From Bacteroidota bacterium (GTDB taxonomy: Bacteria; Bacteroidota; Bacteroidia; AKYH767-A; 2013-40CM-41-45): a DNA stretch of 64,000 nt. The number at the start of each line of letters is the position of its first letter. The first letter of the stretch is position 1. The position numbers were made by a program, and so were the translations under genes. Of this stretch, positions 18,483 through 27,769 are shown piece after piece. The stretch is taken from NCBI GenBank assembly GCA_016711505.1, contig JADJSV010000001.1, forward strand, positions 248,001-312,000, in the 5' to 3' direction. The notes beneath the pieces were generated by a model. The model did no database searches. It worked only from the letters and a program-made list of their open reading frames with translations, and was not told the origin of the DNA.

Positions 18483-18718
18483 TCATTTAATAAACAGAAT
18501 TGGATTATTTCAGGATAAATTCGCTCTGAAATCGGATTTATATCAACTATTTTTATTTCAACTTTTGCACTTTGGTAAAAAAAATTAGATTTGTAAAGCA
18601 TCCCTGCGATATGCTATAAAAGGATTGAACTTTCCTGCTGAAAGATTCTTTCATTTAAAATTAATTATGCTTTCAATTAATAATCGGTTGTCGGAATTTC
18701 TTATTCAATTATTGAAAT
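18483..18718. other. gene-free leader region
   Basis: Between the terminator and the next reading frame this AT-rich stretch holds no recognised RNA, repeat or promoter. A short frame from ATG 18667 (MLSINNRLSEFL...) runs into the A7 run at 18727-18733 and stops; it may be the true N-terminus of the next gene if one A is surplus. Confidence 0.4.
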
Positions 18719-18751
18719 ATTTTTTCAAAAAAAGAAAAGCTTGCAATTCTT

Positions 18752-21451
18752 TTGTTCGTACTTTTTATTTTCAGAAGCGATGATTCAATCAGCCAATCCA
18801 TAAAAATATTGTTTGATGCTTCAAAGGCAGAAGCTGCGGGAAATGCAGACTGGGTGATTGATGCAAGCTCAAGAAATTTAGGATTTTCTACTGGCCCCGC
18901 TATTTTAAACGGAGGAAATGAATCCAATGCACAAAGAATTCCTTCACCGGCACAGTCGGGGATTACTGCATCAACAGCTGAGACATACTGGGATGGCGGA
19001 CTTTCTTATTGGGGAATTGATTGTGTAAACCGGAATTACATTGTTGAATCGTTGCCTTATAACGGCTCAATTACTTATGGCAATTCTTCAAATTTGCAGG
19101 ACTTGTCGAACTATGATGTCTTTATCGTTTGTGAACCGAATATACTTTTTACTGCGGCACAGAAAACTGCTATACTAACCTTTGTACAAAATGGGGGCGG
19201 ACTATTCATGGTAGCTGATCATACAATTTCTGATAGAAATAATGATGGCGAAGATTCTCCTTTTATCTGGAATGATCTGATGACAAATAATACCGTTCAG
19301 AATAATCCATTTGGAATGTCATTCGATTTAGTTGATTTTTCACAAACAACTTCTAATATACCCAATCTGCCCAACGATTCTATACTTCATGGACCGGCAG
19401 GTAACGTTACTCAAGTACAATTTGCAGGAGGAACTTCATTAACTCTTTCACCTGCTCAAAATTCAAGCGTTAAAGGTGTTGTCTACAAAACAGGATCTTC
19501 TTTTGGAAATACAAATGTAATGTGTGCTTATGCAAGGTTCGGAAGCGGGAAAGTTGCAGCAATAGGTGATAGCTCACCTTGCGATGACGGAACCGGTGAT
19601 CCGAATGACGGATTATTTTTCGGCTACACTCAGGATGCAGGAGGAAATCATAGAAAACTTTTAATGAATATGACGATCTGGCTTGCGACTCAGAATACAA
19701 TTTCTCCACCAACGGCTGATTTTTTTGCAAGTCCATTGACTGTATGCACCGGACAAGCTACAACGTTTACTGATAATTCAACTTCAGGAAATACGTCTTA
19801 CGCATGGAATTTTGGGTCAGGTGCAACTCCTGCTACTGCATCAACTGTAGGTCCGCATTCAGTTTCATATACTACTGCTGGTACAAAAACTATTTCTTTA
19901 TCAGTTACCAACTCTGCAGGGACAAATTCAATTACAAAATCAAATTATATTACTGTTGATGGAAATTGTAATACCCCTGATCTGGGTGTAATAAATTTAC
20001 TTTCTCCTTCAACTAATATTTGCCCGACATTAAATTCTGAACTGAAAGTTAGAATTCAAAATTTCGGTTTGTCCTCAATTAATTTTTCTAATACTCCTGC
20101 TACAATAAATATGCAGGTAACAGATCCTGCTTCAGCAAATTTTCCTTTTAGTCAAGTGATCAATTCGGGAATTTTATCAGCCGGAGCAACTTTGGATGTT
20201 ACTTTCTCATCTACTTACAATATGATGCTGCCCGGAAATTATTTATTCAATGCAAACTCAGTTTTGTCCGGAGATATCAATCCCTCCAATAATGCTATGC
20301 CTGCAACTTCAATAATTATCAATGCTGGCTTGCAATCAGAAGTTGTATTAGTCGATGAAAGCATAGGAACAGTTGCAGCAACAACATCAATCGCATCACA
20401 CGAAACCAACAATGGTTTCGATAATGATAATTTAACAATGTCCGGTACGGCTGATATAAGAATCACAACTTCCTCAAACGGATATGCTACTGCATCCGGT
20501 GGAGCTAATGTTTTTTTTACTGCCAGTGGAAGAAATTTTATTATCTCAGGAATTAATACTTCCGCCAACTTCAATACTGAATTGTCATTTGGCGTTTTAA
20601 AAAGTGTTGCTTCCTCTGATGGAAGTGATTTGCTGATCCAGGTAAGTACTGATGGAACAAATTACTCTGATCTTACAATGCCGGCATTGCCATTGAATTC
20701 TTCCTGGAATTATACAACCCTTACGGGAACGATTCCATCTTCTCCGAATTTGTCGATAAAATTTACAACAACCAATACAACTCAATATAGAATTGATGAT
20801 ATTCGATTGATTGACCATATGGCTCAGGCGGAAATATGCGGTAATAGTATTGATGATAATTGTAATGGTTTGGTTGATGAAAATTGCTCTGTTACACTGA
20901 ATTTAAATGTACTGATTGAAGGATTTTATCAGTCGAATGGTAAAATGGCTGCAGCGATCGATTCAGTAATTTCACCTCTCTTGTGCGATTCCATTACCAT
21001 TGAACTTCACTCAGCAGCAAGTCCATATTCTACAGTTTATACTGATAAAAAAACAATTGATAGATTTGGAAATGGAGTATTTATTTTTCCTTCAAATCTT
21101 CTTGGTCAAACTTTATACCTGGTGGTGAAACATAGAAATTCAATACAGACATGGAGTGCATCGCCGGTATTATTTAATAGTTTGTCAGTCACGTATTCAT
21201 TTTCGGATAATGCTTTAAAAGCATTTGGCAATAATCTGAAAAATCTGGGAAATGGATTCTTTGCAATTTATAGTGGAGATATCGATCAGAATGGAGTAGT
21301 AGATACATCAGACCTTTCCATCGTTGAAAATAATATGCAGCAATTCTTAACCGGCTATTTACCGTCAGATGTTACCGGAAATAAAATTTCAGAATCGTCG
21401 GATGGAAGTGTGGTGGAAAACAATTACGGAAAAATGATCTCGAAACCGTAA
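18752..21451 (+). CDS. large secreted PKD/MopE-motif protein with a dockerin-like tail
   Basis: About 900 residues. The N-terminal 300 residues (KILFDASKAEAAGNADWVID; GGGLFMVADHTISDRNNDG) look like a ThuA/GATase-fold region often found in surface proteins of this phylum. A PKD domain follows (about 335-408, 'TSYAWNFGSGATPATAST'), then beta domains, a MopE-type putative metal-binding motif CGNSIDDNCNGLVDENC near 700, and two EF-hand or dockerin-like loops at the end (DIDQNGVVDTSDLS, DVTGNKISESSDGS). The called start is TTG and cuts the signal peptide: the open frame upstream supplies SKKEKLAILLFVLFIF, so the real start is upstream, either a rare ATT at 18719 or ATG 18667 with an indel. Function unknown. 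Confidence 0.8.
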   Translation: MFVLFIFRSDDSISQSIKILFDASKAEAAGNADWVIDASSRNLGFSTGPAILNGGNESNAQRIPSPAQSGITASTAETYWDGGLSYWGIDCVNRNYIVESLPYNGSITYGNSSNLQDLSNYDVFIVCEPNILFTAAQKTAILTFVQNGGGLFMVADHTISDRNNDGEDSPFIWNDLMTNNTVQNNPFGMSFDLVDFSQTTSNIPNLPNDSILHGPAGNVTQVQFAGGTSLTLSPAQNSSVKGVVYKTGSSFGNTNVMCAYARFGSGKVAAIGDSSPCDDGTGDPNDGLFFGYTQDAGGNHRKLLMNMTIWLATQNTISPPTADFFASPLTVCTGQATTFTDNSTSGNTSYAWNFGSGATPATASTVGPHSVSYTTAGTKTISLSVTNSAGTNSITKSNYITVDGNCNTPDLGVINLLSPSTNICPTLNSELKVRIQNFGLSSINFSNTPATINMQVTDPASANFPFSQVINSGILSAGATLDVTFSSTYNMMLPGNYLFNANSVLSGDINPSNNAMPATSIIINAGLQSEVVLVDESIGTVAATTSIASHETNNGFDNDNLTMSGTADIRITTSSNGYATASGGANVFFTASGRNFIISGINTSANFNTELSFGVLKSVASSDGSDLLIQVSTDGTNYSDLTMPALPLNSSWNYTTLTGTIPSSPNLSIKFTTTNTTQYRIDDIRLIDHMAQAEICGNSIDDNCNGLVDENCSVTLNLNVLIEGFYQSNGKMAAAIDSVISPLLCDSITIELHSAASPYSTVYTDKKTIDRFGNGVFIFPSNLLGQTLYLVVKHRNSIQTWSASPVLFNSLSVTYSFSDNALKAFGNNLKNLGNGFFAIYSGDIDQNGVVDTSDLSIVENNMQQFLTGYLPSDVTGNKISESSDGSVVENNYGKMISKP

Positions 21452-21470
21452 TTCATATTTCGTAATTCAA
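21444..21470. repeat. short heptad array at a stop codon
   Basis: Words GTAATTC, ATATTTC, GTAATTC follow the end of the upstream gene; its TAA stop is inside the first word. Confidence 0.4.
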
Positions 21471-21628
21471 TGGGTGCTGTTGCAGGCGTTTGTTTGAAAA
21501 TCGTTATACGAGATTTATAATTCGTAAATCGAATTAGTCTCTGATCTAAGGTTGTTTTCTAATTTTTAGATGTTTTTCTATTATTTCAATTTTGGAAATT
21601 TGTTCCAATTAAACAATCAATCAATTTA

Positions 21629-22202
21629 CAGGTCGCCCCTACGGGGCTAATTCGTAATGGGTATGTTTCGTTCTACAAACAGGTCGCCCCTGACGGGGCT
21701 ATGCTTTGTACGGATACTGCGTAATTGATAAAAGTAATATATATGCTTAGGTTAAAACCAATATTTTAAAATGTAAATGTATGTTAGCCCCAGAGGGCGA
21801 CCTGTGATTTAATCGATTGTTTCCAATTATTAAATACCAATTTTACATTCAAAAAATCCATTCTTCCTATCATTTAAATTACATTTAATCACAGGTCGTT
21901 CCTACGGGACTAATTCGTAATGCGTATGTTTCGTTCTATAACAGTTCGTTTCTGACGGGGATATGCTTTGTACGGATACTGTGTAATTGATATAAGATAG
22001 ATATAAGCTTAGGTTAAAACCAATATTTTGAAATGTAAATGTATGTTAGCCCCAGAGGGGCGACCTGTTTGTAGAAAAAACAATACACCTGCCTAATAGC
22101 CCCGTAGGGGCGACCTGTGATTTAATCGATTGTTTCCAATTATTAAATACCAATTTTACATTTAAAAATTCCAGTCTTCCTATGATTGAAATTACATTTA
22201 AT
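21629..22202. repeat. tandem duplicated block of GC-rich palindromes (REP-like)
   Basis: Seven copies of ACAGGTCGCCCCTACGGGGC or its reverse complement sit at 21629, 21680, 21784, 21892, 21941, 22046 and 22096. They lie in two diverged direct repeats of 260-310 bp (from 21629 and from 21892) that also share TATGCTTTGTACGGATACTG, CTTAGGTTAAAACCAATATT and TTTAATCGATTGTTTCCAAT. Copies face each other within each block. The 956-base interval 21452-22407 holds no gene. Confidence 0.9.
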
Positions 22203-22380
22203 CAAAAAAAAATTATCCATTTTAAATTAACATATCCAAAATTTCAATTAATGAAACGCCAAATTAAATTTAATAATACATTGCTAACCGTTTTTCTCAA
22301 AATACATTTACATGTACTAAACAATTAGGCTTAGATGACTTTTAAAGAGAACCTTAATATCGAAAATAATGCGAGCCTTT

Positions 22381-22410
22381 ATGACTTCTAATTTCTGACT
22401 TCTGATTTCA
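22381..22410. repeat. short heptad array at the VOC stop codon
   Basis: Words GACTTCT, AATTTCT, GACTTCT, GATTTCA; the last contains the stop codon of the VOC gene on the minus strand. Confidence 0.45.
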
Positions 22411-23184
22411 AGCAACAGGTTCCCACAACTCAATCCGATTTCCCTCCGGATCATAGATCCATCCGAATTTTCCATAATCGTATGTTTCCATATTTTCATC
22501 AACTTCAATTTCCGAAGAGCGTAATTCTTTTAGTAATTCTTCAAGATGTTTCACTCTGAAATTAAGCATAAAATCTTTTGATGATCTGCCGAAATATTTT
22601 GAGTCTTGCGAAAAAAATGACAAGTAAGTATTCTCAATTACGTCAGGCTGATTTAAATCGCGCCATTGCATATCGTAGTAGGACGTTGTGAAATCCATTC
22701 CAAAATTTTTACTGTAAAATTCTACTGATTGCTGAACATCACTACACTTAAGGAAAATTCCACCAAGTCCTGTTACGTGTCCAAATAATTCCAAAGGCTT
22801 ATGGTAATCATCGAATGCCCGGTCAACCGGTTCCCATAATTCAATTTTATTTCCATCACAATCTATTGCCCAGCCAAACCTACCGTAATCGTAGCTTTCA
22901 ACTTTATCGTCGACTTCAACTCCGTTCTGCATTAAGCGAATACGTAAATTATCAAGATCCGCTACACGTAGGTTGATCATTGAATCTGATGTTCCCGGAT
23001 AAAAATAATCTGTGTTCTCAGGGAAGAAAGAAAAAACTGTATAACCAATGTCATTCGTCTGCACCAGATTACGCCACTTGAAACTAAAGTATATTCCCGT
23101 CCCAAAACCAATACCCAGATTGTCTTCATACCATCTTGCGAGGTATTTCGGGTCGTTTGCTTTTATGAATATGCCGCCTATCAT
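22408..23184 (-). CDS. two-domain VOC (glyoxalase/bleomycin resistance) protein
   Basis: 258 residues made of two related VOC domains, about 1-115 and 133-258. Both end with the same kind of phrase ('GRFGWAIDCDGNKIELWEP' and 'GKFGWIYDPEGNRIELWEP'), where the glutamate is the usual metal ligand, so this is an internal duplication. VOC proteins include lyases, dioxygenases and resistance proteins; no substrate can be assigned. It lies between two leftward genes, with a large ACTTACC repeat upstream and the palindrome block downstream. Confidence 0.87.
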   Translation of the reverse strand: MIGGIFIKANDPKYLARWYEDNLGIGFGTGIYFSFKWRNLVQTNDIGYTVFSFFPENTDYFYPGTSDSMINLRVADLDNLRIRLMQNGVEVDDKVESYDYGRFGWAIDCDGNKIELWEPVDRAFDDYHKPLELFGHVTGLGGIFLKCSDVQQSVEFYSKNFGMDFTTSYYDMQWRDLNQPDVIENTYLSFFSQDSKYFGRSSKDFMLNFRVKHLEELLKELRSSEIEVDENMETYDYGKFGWIYDPEGNRIELWEPVA

Positions 23185-23214
23185 TCGGAAGTAGTAAGAG
23201 GTTATTAGAAATTG

Positions 23215-23459
23215 TAAGTTGTTGTTGTAAGTGGTAAGTTGTGAGTGGTGAGTAGCACTGCATGATAAATTGGAAATGGTTTCTTTTATTTAACATTTAG
23301 CAAAATGTCAATAAATGTAGCCACTTGAAGTATGTATGTAGTGCTACTCACCACTTACTACTCACTACTTACCATTAGTGGCAGTATGTAATTGTTGTAA
23401 GCACTTGAGGTAAGCAAACAGTGCTACTTACCACTTACCACTTACTACTCACCACTAGT
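23215..23459. repeat. ACTTACC heptad repeat with one left and two right arms
   Basis: The left arm (23226-23259, GTAAGTGGTAAG...GAGTAGCACTG) can pair with either of two right arms (23340-23373 and 23420-23457), each beginning AGTGCTACT and continuing in ACTTACC/ACTTACT/ACTCACC words. The two right arms sit in direct repeats of roughly 75-80 bp that also share a CACTTGA(A/G)GTA segment. The block ends at the stop codon of the arginine decarboxylase gene. Confidence 0.8.
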
Positions 23460-24858
23460 AACCAAGTATCTTCATCATCGAAATCGCGCTTTGTTCCTTC
23501 GCAAACAATCGTGTGGTGATTTCGCCATCTTCATCGCGGTCTATGATAACCATCTTCGGTGCAGGAACCAGACAATGTTGTATTCCGCCATAACCACCTA
23601 TACTTTCCTGATAGGCTCCCGTATGGAAGAATCCGATATACAATGGTTCACCTTCGAGTTTTTCTTCTGAAGGCAGGTAGACCTGATTAACATGCGATTC
23701 TGTATTGTAATAATCGTCGCTGTCGCAGGTTAATCCTCCTATGTTTACTCGCTTATGTTCTTTTTCCCAATGATTGATCGCAAGTAAAATAAATTTCTGC
23801 TTGATTCCCCACGTATCAGGAAGCGTTGTAATGAACGAACTATCGATCATGTACCACAACTCATTATCGTTTTGCTGTTTTTGGTCTACGATGGATAGGA
23901 GCGTGGCACCACTTTCAGCAACGGTGAAACTACCAAACTCTGTAAAGATATTCGGCTCTTCTACACCTTGTGCGCGACAAGTCGTCTGAATCTGTTTGAT
24001 GATCTGCTCGGCCATGTAATCGTAATCGTATTCAAAGCCCAGCGATTTTCTGATCGGCCAACCACCGCCGATATCCAGAGAATCAAGAGTCGGACAGATC
24101 TTCTTTAACTCACAATAAACGTTCACACATTTTGAAAGTTCAGACCAGTAATAAGCTGTGTCTTTGATGCCGGTATTGATAAAGAAGTGTAGCATTTTCA
24201 GTTCAAAGCGCTTGTTCTTCTTCAGATTTTTAATGTAAAAGTCACGGATCTCATCATAACGAATACCTAATCTGGATGTATAGAATTCGAAATTCGGCTC
24301 TTCGCCGGAAGCGATCCTGATCCCAACTTTCACTTTTTTACGGCCTTTTATCCGCTTATCATATTGTGACAGTTCGTTCATGCTATCCAGAACAGGGATA
24401 ACGTTCTCAAAACCATCATTTAACAGTCCGATAATATTCTCAATGTATTGAGGTCTTTTGTAGCCGTTACAGATGATAAAAATGCTTTTATCTATCTTTT
24501 TGTCAGCATGTAAAGCCCTAATCAGCGGAATATCAAATGCTGATGAAGTTTCCAGATGAATATCATGTTTCAAAGCTTCGTGCAAAACATAAGAAAAATG
24601 GGAACTTTTAGTGCAATAGCAGTAGGTATATGTACCTTTGTAATCTGCCTTTGCAATGGCAACATTGAATATTCGCTTGGCTTTCTTAATTTGCGAACCT
24701 ATTTTAGGAAGATAGGTGATTTTCAACGGAGTACCGTATTGCTTGATGATCTCCATCAAATCGATGCCGTAAAAATGCAGGTTGTTGTCGATTACTTCAA
24801 AGCCTTCCTGGGGAAAGTAAAAAGTTTGTTCGATCAGATCGCGATAGGTATTCTTCAT
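23455..24858 (-). CDS. speA: arginine decarboxylase (PLP, alanine-racemase fold)
   Basis: Converts arginine to agmatine, the first step of putrescine and spermidine synthesis by the agmatine route. 467 residues, the compact form common in Bacteroidota and shorter than the E. coli enzyme of about 630. The PLP lysine is K84 in YCTKSSHF, the phosphate-binding glycines are in LDIGGGWP, and the C-terminal active-site segment includes GGLTCDSDD. It is divergent from an arginase-family gene with a palindrome between them. Diaminopimelate decarboxylase is the main alternative; the CTKSSHF and long N-terminus favour arginine decarboxylase. Confidence 0.85.
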   Translation of the reverse strand: MKNTYRDLIEQTFYFPQEGFEVIDNNLHFYGIDLMEIIKQYGTPLKITYLPKIGSQIKKAKRIFNVAIAKADYKGTYTYCYCTKSSHFSYVLHEALKHDIHLETSSAFDIPLIRALHADKKIDKSIFIICNGYKRPQYIENIIGLLNDGFENVIPVLDSMNELSQYDKRIKGRKKVKVGIRIASGEEPNFEFYTSRLGIRYDEIRDFYIKNLKKNKRFELKMLHFFINTGIKDTAYYWSELSKCVNVYCELKKICPTLDSLDIGGGWPIRKSLGFEYDYDYMAEQIIKQIQTTCRAQGVEEPNIFTEFGSFTVAESGATLLSIVDQKQQNDNELWYMIDSSFITTLPDTWGIKQKFILLAINHWEKEHKRVNIGGLTCDSDDYYNTESHVNQVYLPSEEKLEGEPLYIGFFHTGAYQESIGGYGGIQHCLVPAPKMVIIDRDEDGEITTRLFAKEQSAISMMKILGY

Positions 24859-24932
24859 TCTAAACCGTTGAGTTTAATTGGGGATGAGGATTAGTGATAA
24901 ATGCGGGTGACTTGGATTGAAAGATTTTTGCT

Positions 24933-24960
24933 AAAGTAAGTAACTTACTTTTATTACTTA
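24933..24960. promoter_or_regulatory. candidate operator palindrome between divergent arginine genes
   Basis: AAAGTAAGT-A-ACTTACTTT is a perfect 9+1+9 palindrome, with a third half site ACTTAC at 24955-24960, in the 140-base divergent promoter region of the arginine decarboxylase and arginase-family genes. The position is right for a shared operator, but the half site also resembles the ACTTACC heptad word at 23.2 kb, so a repeat remnant is the alternative. Confidence 0.4.
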
Positions 24961-24998
24961 CGTTAGGGAAAAGATTTTTCGGATAAATAAATCAGAGT

Positions 24999-25943
24999 AT
25001 GAAAAAGATAAAGATCGTAGAAGTGAAATCAGAGATCGGTGCCGGAACACGAGGCGCTTCAATGGGTCCTGATGCAATTAAGATTGCAGCGCTCGACTAC
25101 GGTAGCAATCTGTTTAAGAAGATTGATTCAATTGAAGTTCAAACGGAAAATAATCTGCTGTTTGAATCTCCCGGTAGTCCGTATGCAAAGAGAATAAAAG
25201 GCATGTATGTCGTTCTTGAAAGGACTGCGAATGCGGTCAGAAATTCTCTCAAGAATAATGAATTCCCGATCGTCCTTGCCGGTGATCATAGCACTGCTGC
25301 CGGAACTATTTCAGGTATCCGCATGGCTTACCCGAAGCAGCGTATCGGTGTAATATGGGTGGATGCACATGCGGATCTTCATTCTCCATGGACGAGTCCT
25401 TCAGGTAACATGCATGGAATGCCACTGGCTGCCGTCTTGAATGAAGATAATGCCACTAACAAAATGAACAAACCCGATAAGGAAACTTTAGACCTTTGGG
25501 GCAAGATCAAAAAGTTGGGTGGAATTGCTCCGAAGATCGAATACAGCGATGTTGTTTATATCGGATTGCGCGATGTTGAACCTGAAGAATCTTATTTGCT
25601 TAAGAAACATAAAGTGAAAATTTTCAGCACGAGCGAAGTGAAGCGTAACGGTGTTGAGAAAATTGCACGTGATACATTGGCGCATCTAAGCCGCTGCTCC
25701 CATATCTACATTTCATTCGATGTGGATTCAATGGATTCTTCTATTTCTAAAGGAACAGGTACTCCGGTTCGTAATGGAATTACTGAGAAAGAAGCCGGCA
25801 GTTTACTAGTCCGACTTATTCAGAATGAAAAGGTATGTTGCTTCGAGATCTCGGAAGTGAATCCGACACTCGATAAAGAAAATTTAATGGCCGAAAACAC
25901 ATTTGAGATCCTTCAGCGTGTCGTAAGTCAGTTAACGAATTGA
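24999..25943 (+). CDS. arginase/agmatinase family ureohydrolase
   Basis: A 314-residue Mn-dependent hydrolase releasing urea from arginine or agmatine. The metal-binding motifs are GDHST (95-99), DAHAD (122-126) and SFDVDSMD near 236. The loop SPSGNMHGMP resembles the SGNLHG loop that recognises arginine in arginases, which favours arginase; the divergent arginine decarboxylase would favour agmatinase. It is 13 bases upstream of argS on the same strand, so arginine use and arginyl-tRNA synthesis may be coexpressed. I leave the gene symbol open. Confidence 0.85.
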   Translation: MKKIKIVEVKSEIGAGTRGASMGPDAIKIAALDYGSNLFKKIDSIEVQTENNLLFESPGSPYAKRIKGMYVVLERTANAVRNSLKNNEFPIVLAGDHSTAAGTISGIRMAYPKQRIGVIWVDAHADLHSPWTSPSGNMHGMPLAAVLNEDNATNKMNKPDKETLDLWGKIKKLGGIAPKIEYSDVVYIGLRDVEPEESYLLKKHKVKIFSTSEVKRNGVEKIARDTLAHLSRCSHIYISFDVDSMDSSISKGTGTPVRNGITEKEAGSLLVRLIQNEKVCCFEISEVNPTLDKENLMAENTFEILQRVVSQLTN

Positions 25944-25956
25944 TCCCTCTCCCGGA

Positions 25957-27768
25957 ATGAATCTAAGATTTGAATCGCAATTAAAAAATATAATTGCATC
26001 AGGAATACAAAGCCTCTACCAACTGAATGTAGAGGCTTCGTCTATTCTGTTGCAGGAAACAAAGAAGGAATTTGAAGGCGATGTAACGCTGGTTGTTTTT
26101 CCATACACAAAAGCTGCCGGTAAAGGACCTGAGCAAACTGCACAGGAAATAGGTGAGTACATCAGTAAGTCTGATTTTCCATTGGAGTCATTCAATGTTG
26201 TGAAAGGTTTTTTGAATTTAAGTATCAATAAAACATTCTGGAAAAATTTTCTGATCACAATCAATTCAGATCAGGATAATTTATTTGACCCAAAGAAAAA
26301 TTCCGATGAAAATTCGAAACCATTAAAATTGATGGTTGAATATTCTTCGCCGAATACCAACAAGCCTTTGCATCTTGGTCATATCAGAAATAATTTGTTG
26401 GGATTTGCAGTTTCAAATGTTCTGAAAGCAGGTGGACATGAAGTTATCATGGTAAACCTTGTGAACGACAGAGGAATTCATATCTGTAAATCAATGCTTG
26501 CCTGGATGAAATTCGGTAATGGTGAAACTCCGGAATCGACTCACATGAAGGGTGATCATTTTGTCGGTAAGTATTATGTACTGTATGACAAAAAATATAA
26601 AGCCCAGGTAGAAGAACTGGAGAACGACGGTTTGTCGAAAGAAGAAGCAGAGAGAAAAGCTCCACTGCATCTGGAGATCCAGGAAATGCTCCGTAAATGG
26701 GAAGCAAATGATCCTGAGACCCGCGCTCTTTGGAAAAAGATGAACGACTGGGTCTATGCAGGATTTGCTGTAACGTATAAAAAACTTGGTGTTACATTCG
26801 ATAAAATCTATTATGAAAGCGAGACTTATCTGAAAGGAAAAGAGATCGTAGAGAATGGAGTAAAGGATAATATTTTTATTAAAGAAGCTGATAACTCCAT
26901 CTGGGTCGATCTGACTGATGAAGGTCTTGATAAAAAAGTTCTGTTAAGAAGTGATGGAACAAGTGTTTACATTACTCAGGATCTGGGAACAGCAATTTTA
27001 CGGTTTAAGGATTATCCCGGACTTGAAAAGTTGATCTACGTTGTAGGTAATGAGCAGGATTACCATTTTAAAGTGTTAAAGAAGATCATCGAGAACCGGA
27101 TGAAACTTGACAATGTTGAATTGTTCCATCTTTCTTATGGAATGGTGGATCTTCCTTCGGGTAAAATGAAGTCCCGTGAAGGAACCGTTGTTGATGCTGA
27201 CGATCTGATCAAAGAGATCGTTGAAGAAGCGGAGATGGCAACAAAAGCACAAGGTAAACTCGATGATTTTGATTCGCCGGAAGCGAAAGAACTTTATCAC
27301 AATCTCGGAATGTCAGCTTTGAAATATTTTATTCTCAAAGTTGATCCGAAGAAACGAATGTTATTCAATCCTGCTGAGAGTATTGATATGAATGGTAATA
27401 CAGGTCCATTCATCAGTTATACTTATGCGAGGATCCGTTCTGTACTTCGTAAAGGCGGTGCAATGAAATTAGCGAACGATCAATTCACTGCACATGATCC
27501 ATCTAAAGAAGAAAAACTGCTGATCAAATTGATCTATCAATATCCTGCTATAATAAAGGCTGCTTCTGATGCATACAATCCTGCATTGGTTGCCGGTTAT
27601 TCATATGATCTTGCAAAAGCGTATAATCACTTTTACCATGAGCATATTGTCGTAGACGCTGAACAAAAAGAAACGACATCCTTCCGTTTGCATTTAAGTG
27701 AAATGACTTCTTTAGTTATTTCAAAATGTATGGCTATGATCGGAATCACGGTTCCTGAAAGAATGTAA
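25957..27768 (+). CDS. argS: arginyl-tRNA synthetase
   Basis: Class I aminoacyl-tRNA synthetase charging tRNA-Arg. 603 residues. It has an N-terminal additional domain (about 1-110), the HIGH-type motif HLGH at 139-142, a KMSKS-type motif KMKSREGT near 408, and a C-terminal DALR anticodon-binding domain ending in CMAMIGITVPERM. Start at 25957 keeps the usual N-terminal domain. It sits between the arginase-family gene and a YiiX-like gene, all rightward with short gaps (13 and 1 bases). Confidence 0.97.
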   Translation: MNLRFESQLKNIIASGIQSLYQLNVEASSILLQETKKEFEGDVTLVVFPYTKAAGKGPEQTAQEIGEYISKSDFPLESFNVVKGFLNLSINKTFWKNFLITINSDQDNLFDPKKNSDENSKPLKLMVEYSSPNTNKPLHLGHIRNNLLGFAVSNVLKAGGHEVIMVNLVNDRGIHICKSMLAWMKFGNGETPESTHMKGDHFVGKYYVLYDKKYKAQVEELENDGLSKEEAERKAPLHLEIQEMLRKWEANDPETRALWKKMNDWVYAGFAVTYKKLGVTFDKIYYESETYLKGKEIVENGVKDNIFIKEADNSIWVDLTDEGLDKKVLLRSDGTSVYITQDLGTAILRFKDYPGLEKLIYVVGNEQDYHFKVLKKIIENRMKLDNVELFHLSYGMVDLPSGKMKSREGTVVDADDLIKEIVEEAEMATKAQGKLDDFDSPEAKELYHNLGMSALKYFILKVDPKKRMLFNPAESIDMNGNTGPFISYTYARIRSVLRKGGAMKLANDQFTAHDPSKEEKLLIKLIYQYPAIIKAASDAYNPALVAGYSYDLAKAYNHFYHEHIVVDAEQKETTSFRLHLSEMTSLVISKCMAMIGITVPERM

Positions 27769-27769
27769 G

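Noticed and set aside
23455..24858. Diaminopimelate or carboxynorspermidine decarboxylase
   Set aside because: Same fold, but the YCTKSSHF PLP site and the phrases around it fit the compact arginine decarboxylase of Bacteroidota better, and an arginase-family gene is divergent from it.
24556..24894. Plus-strand open frame opposite the arginine decarboxylase start
   Set aside because: Antisense shadow; it overlaps a gene with clear active-site motifs.
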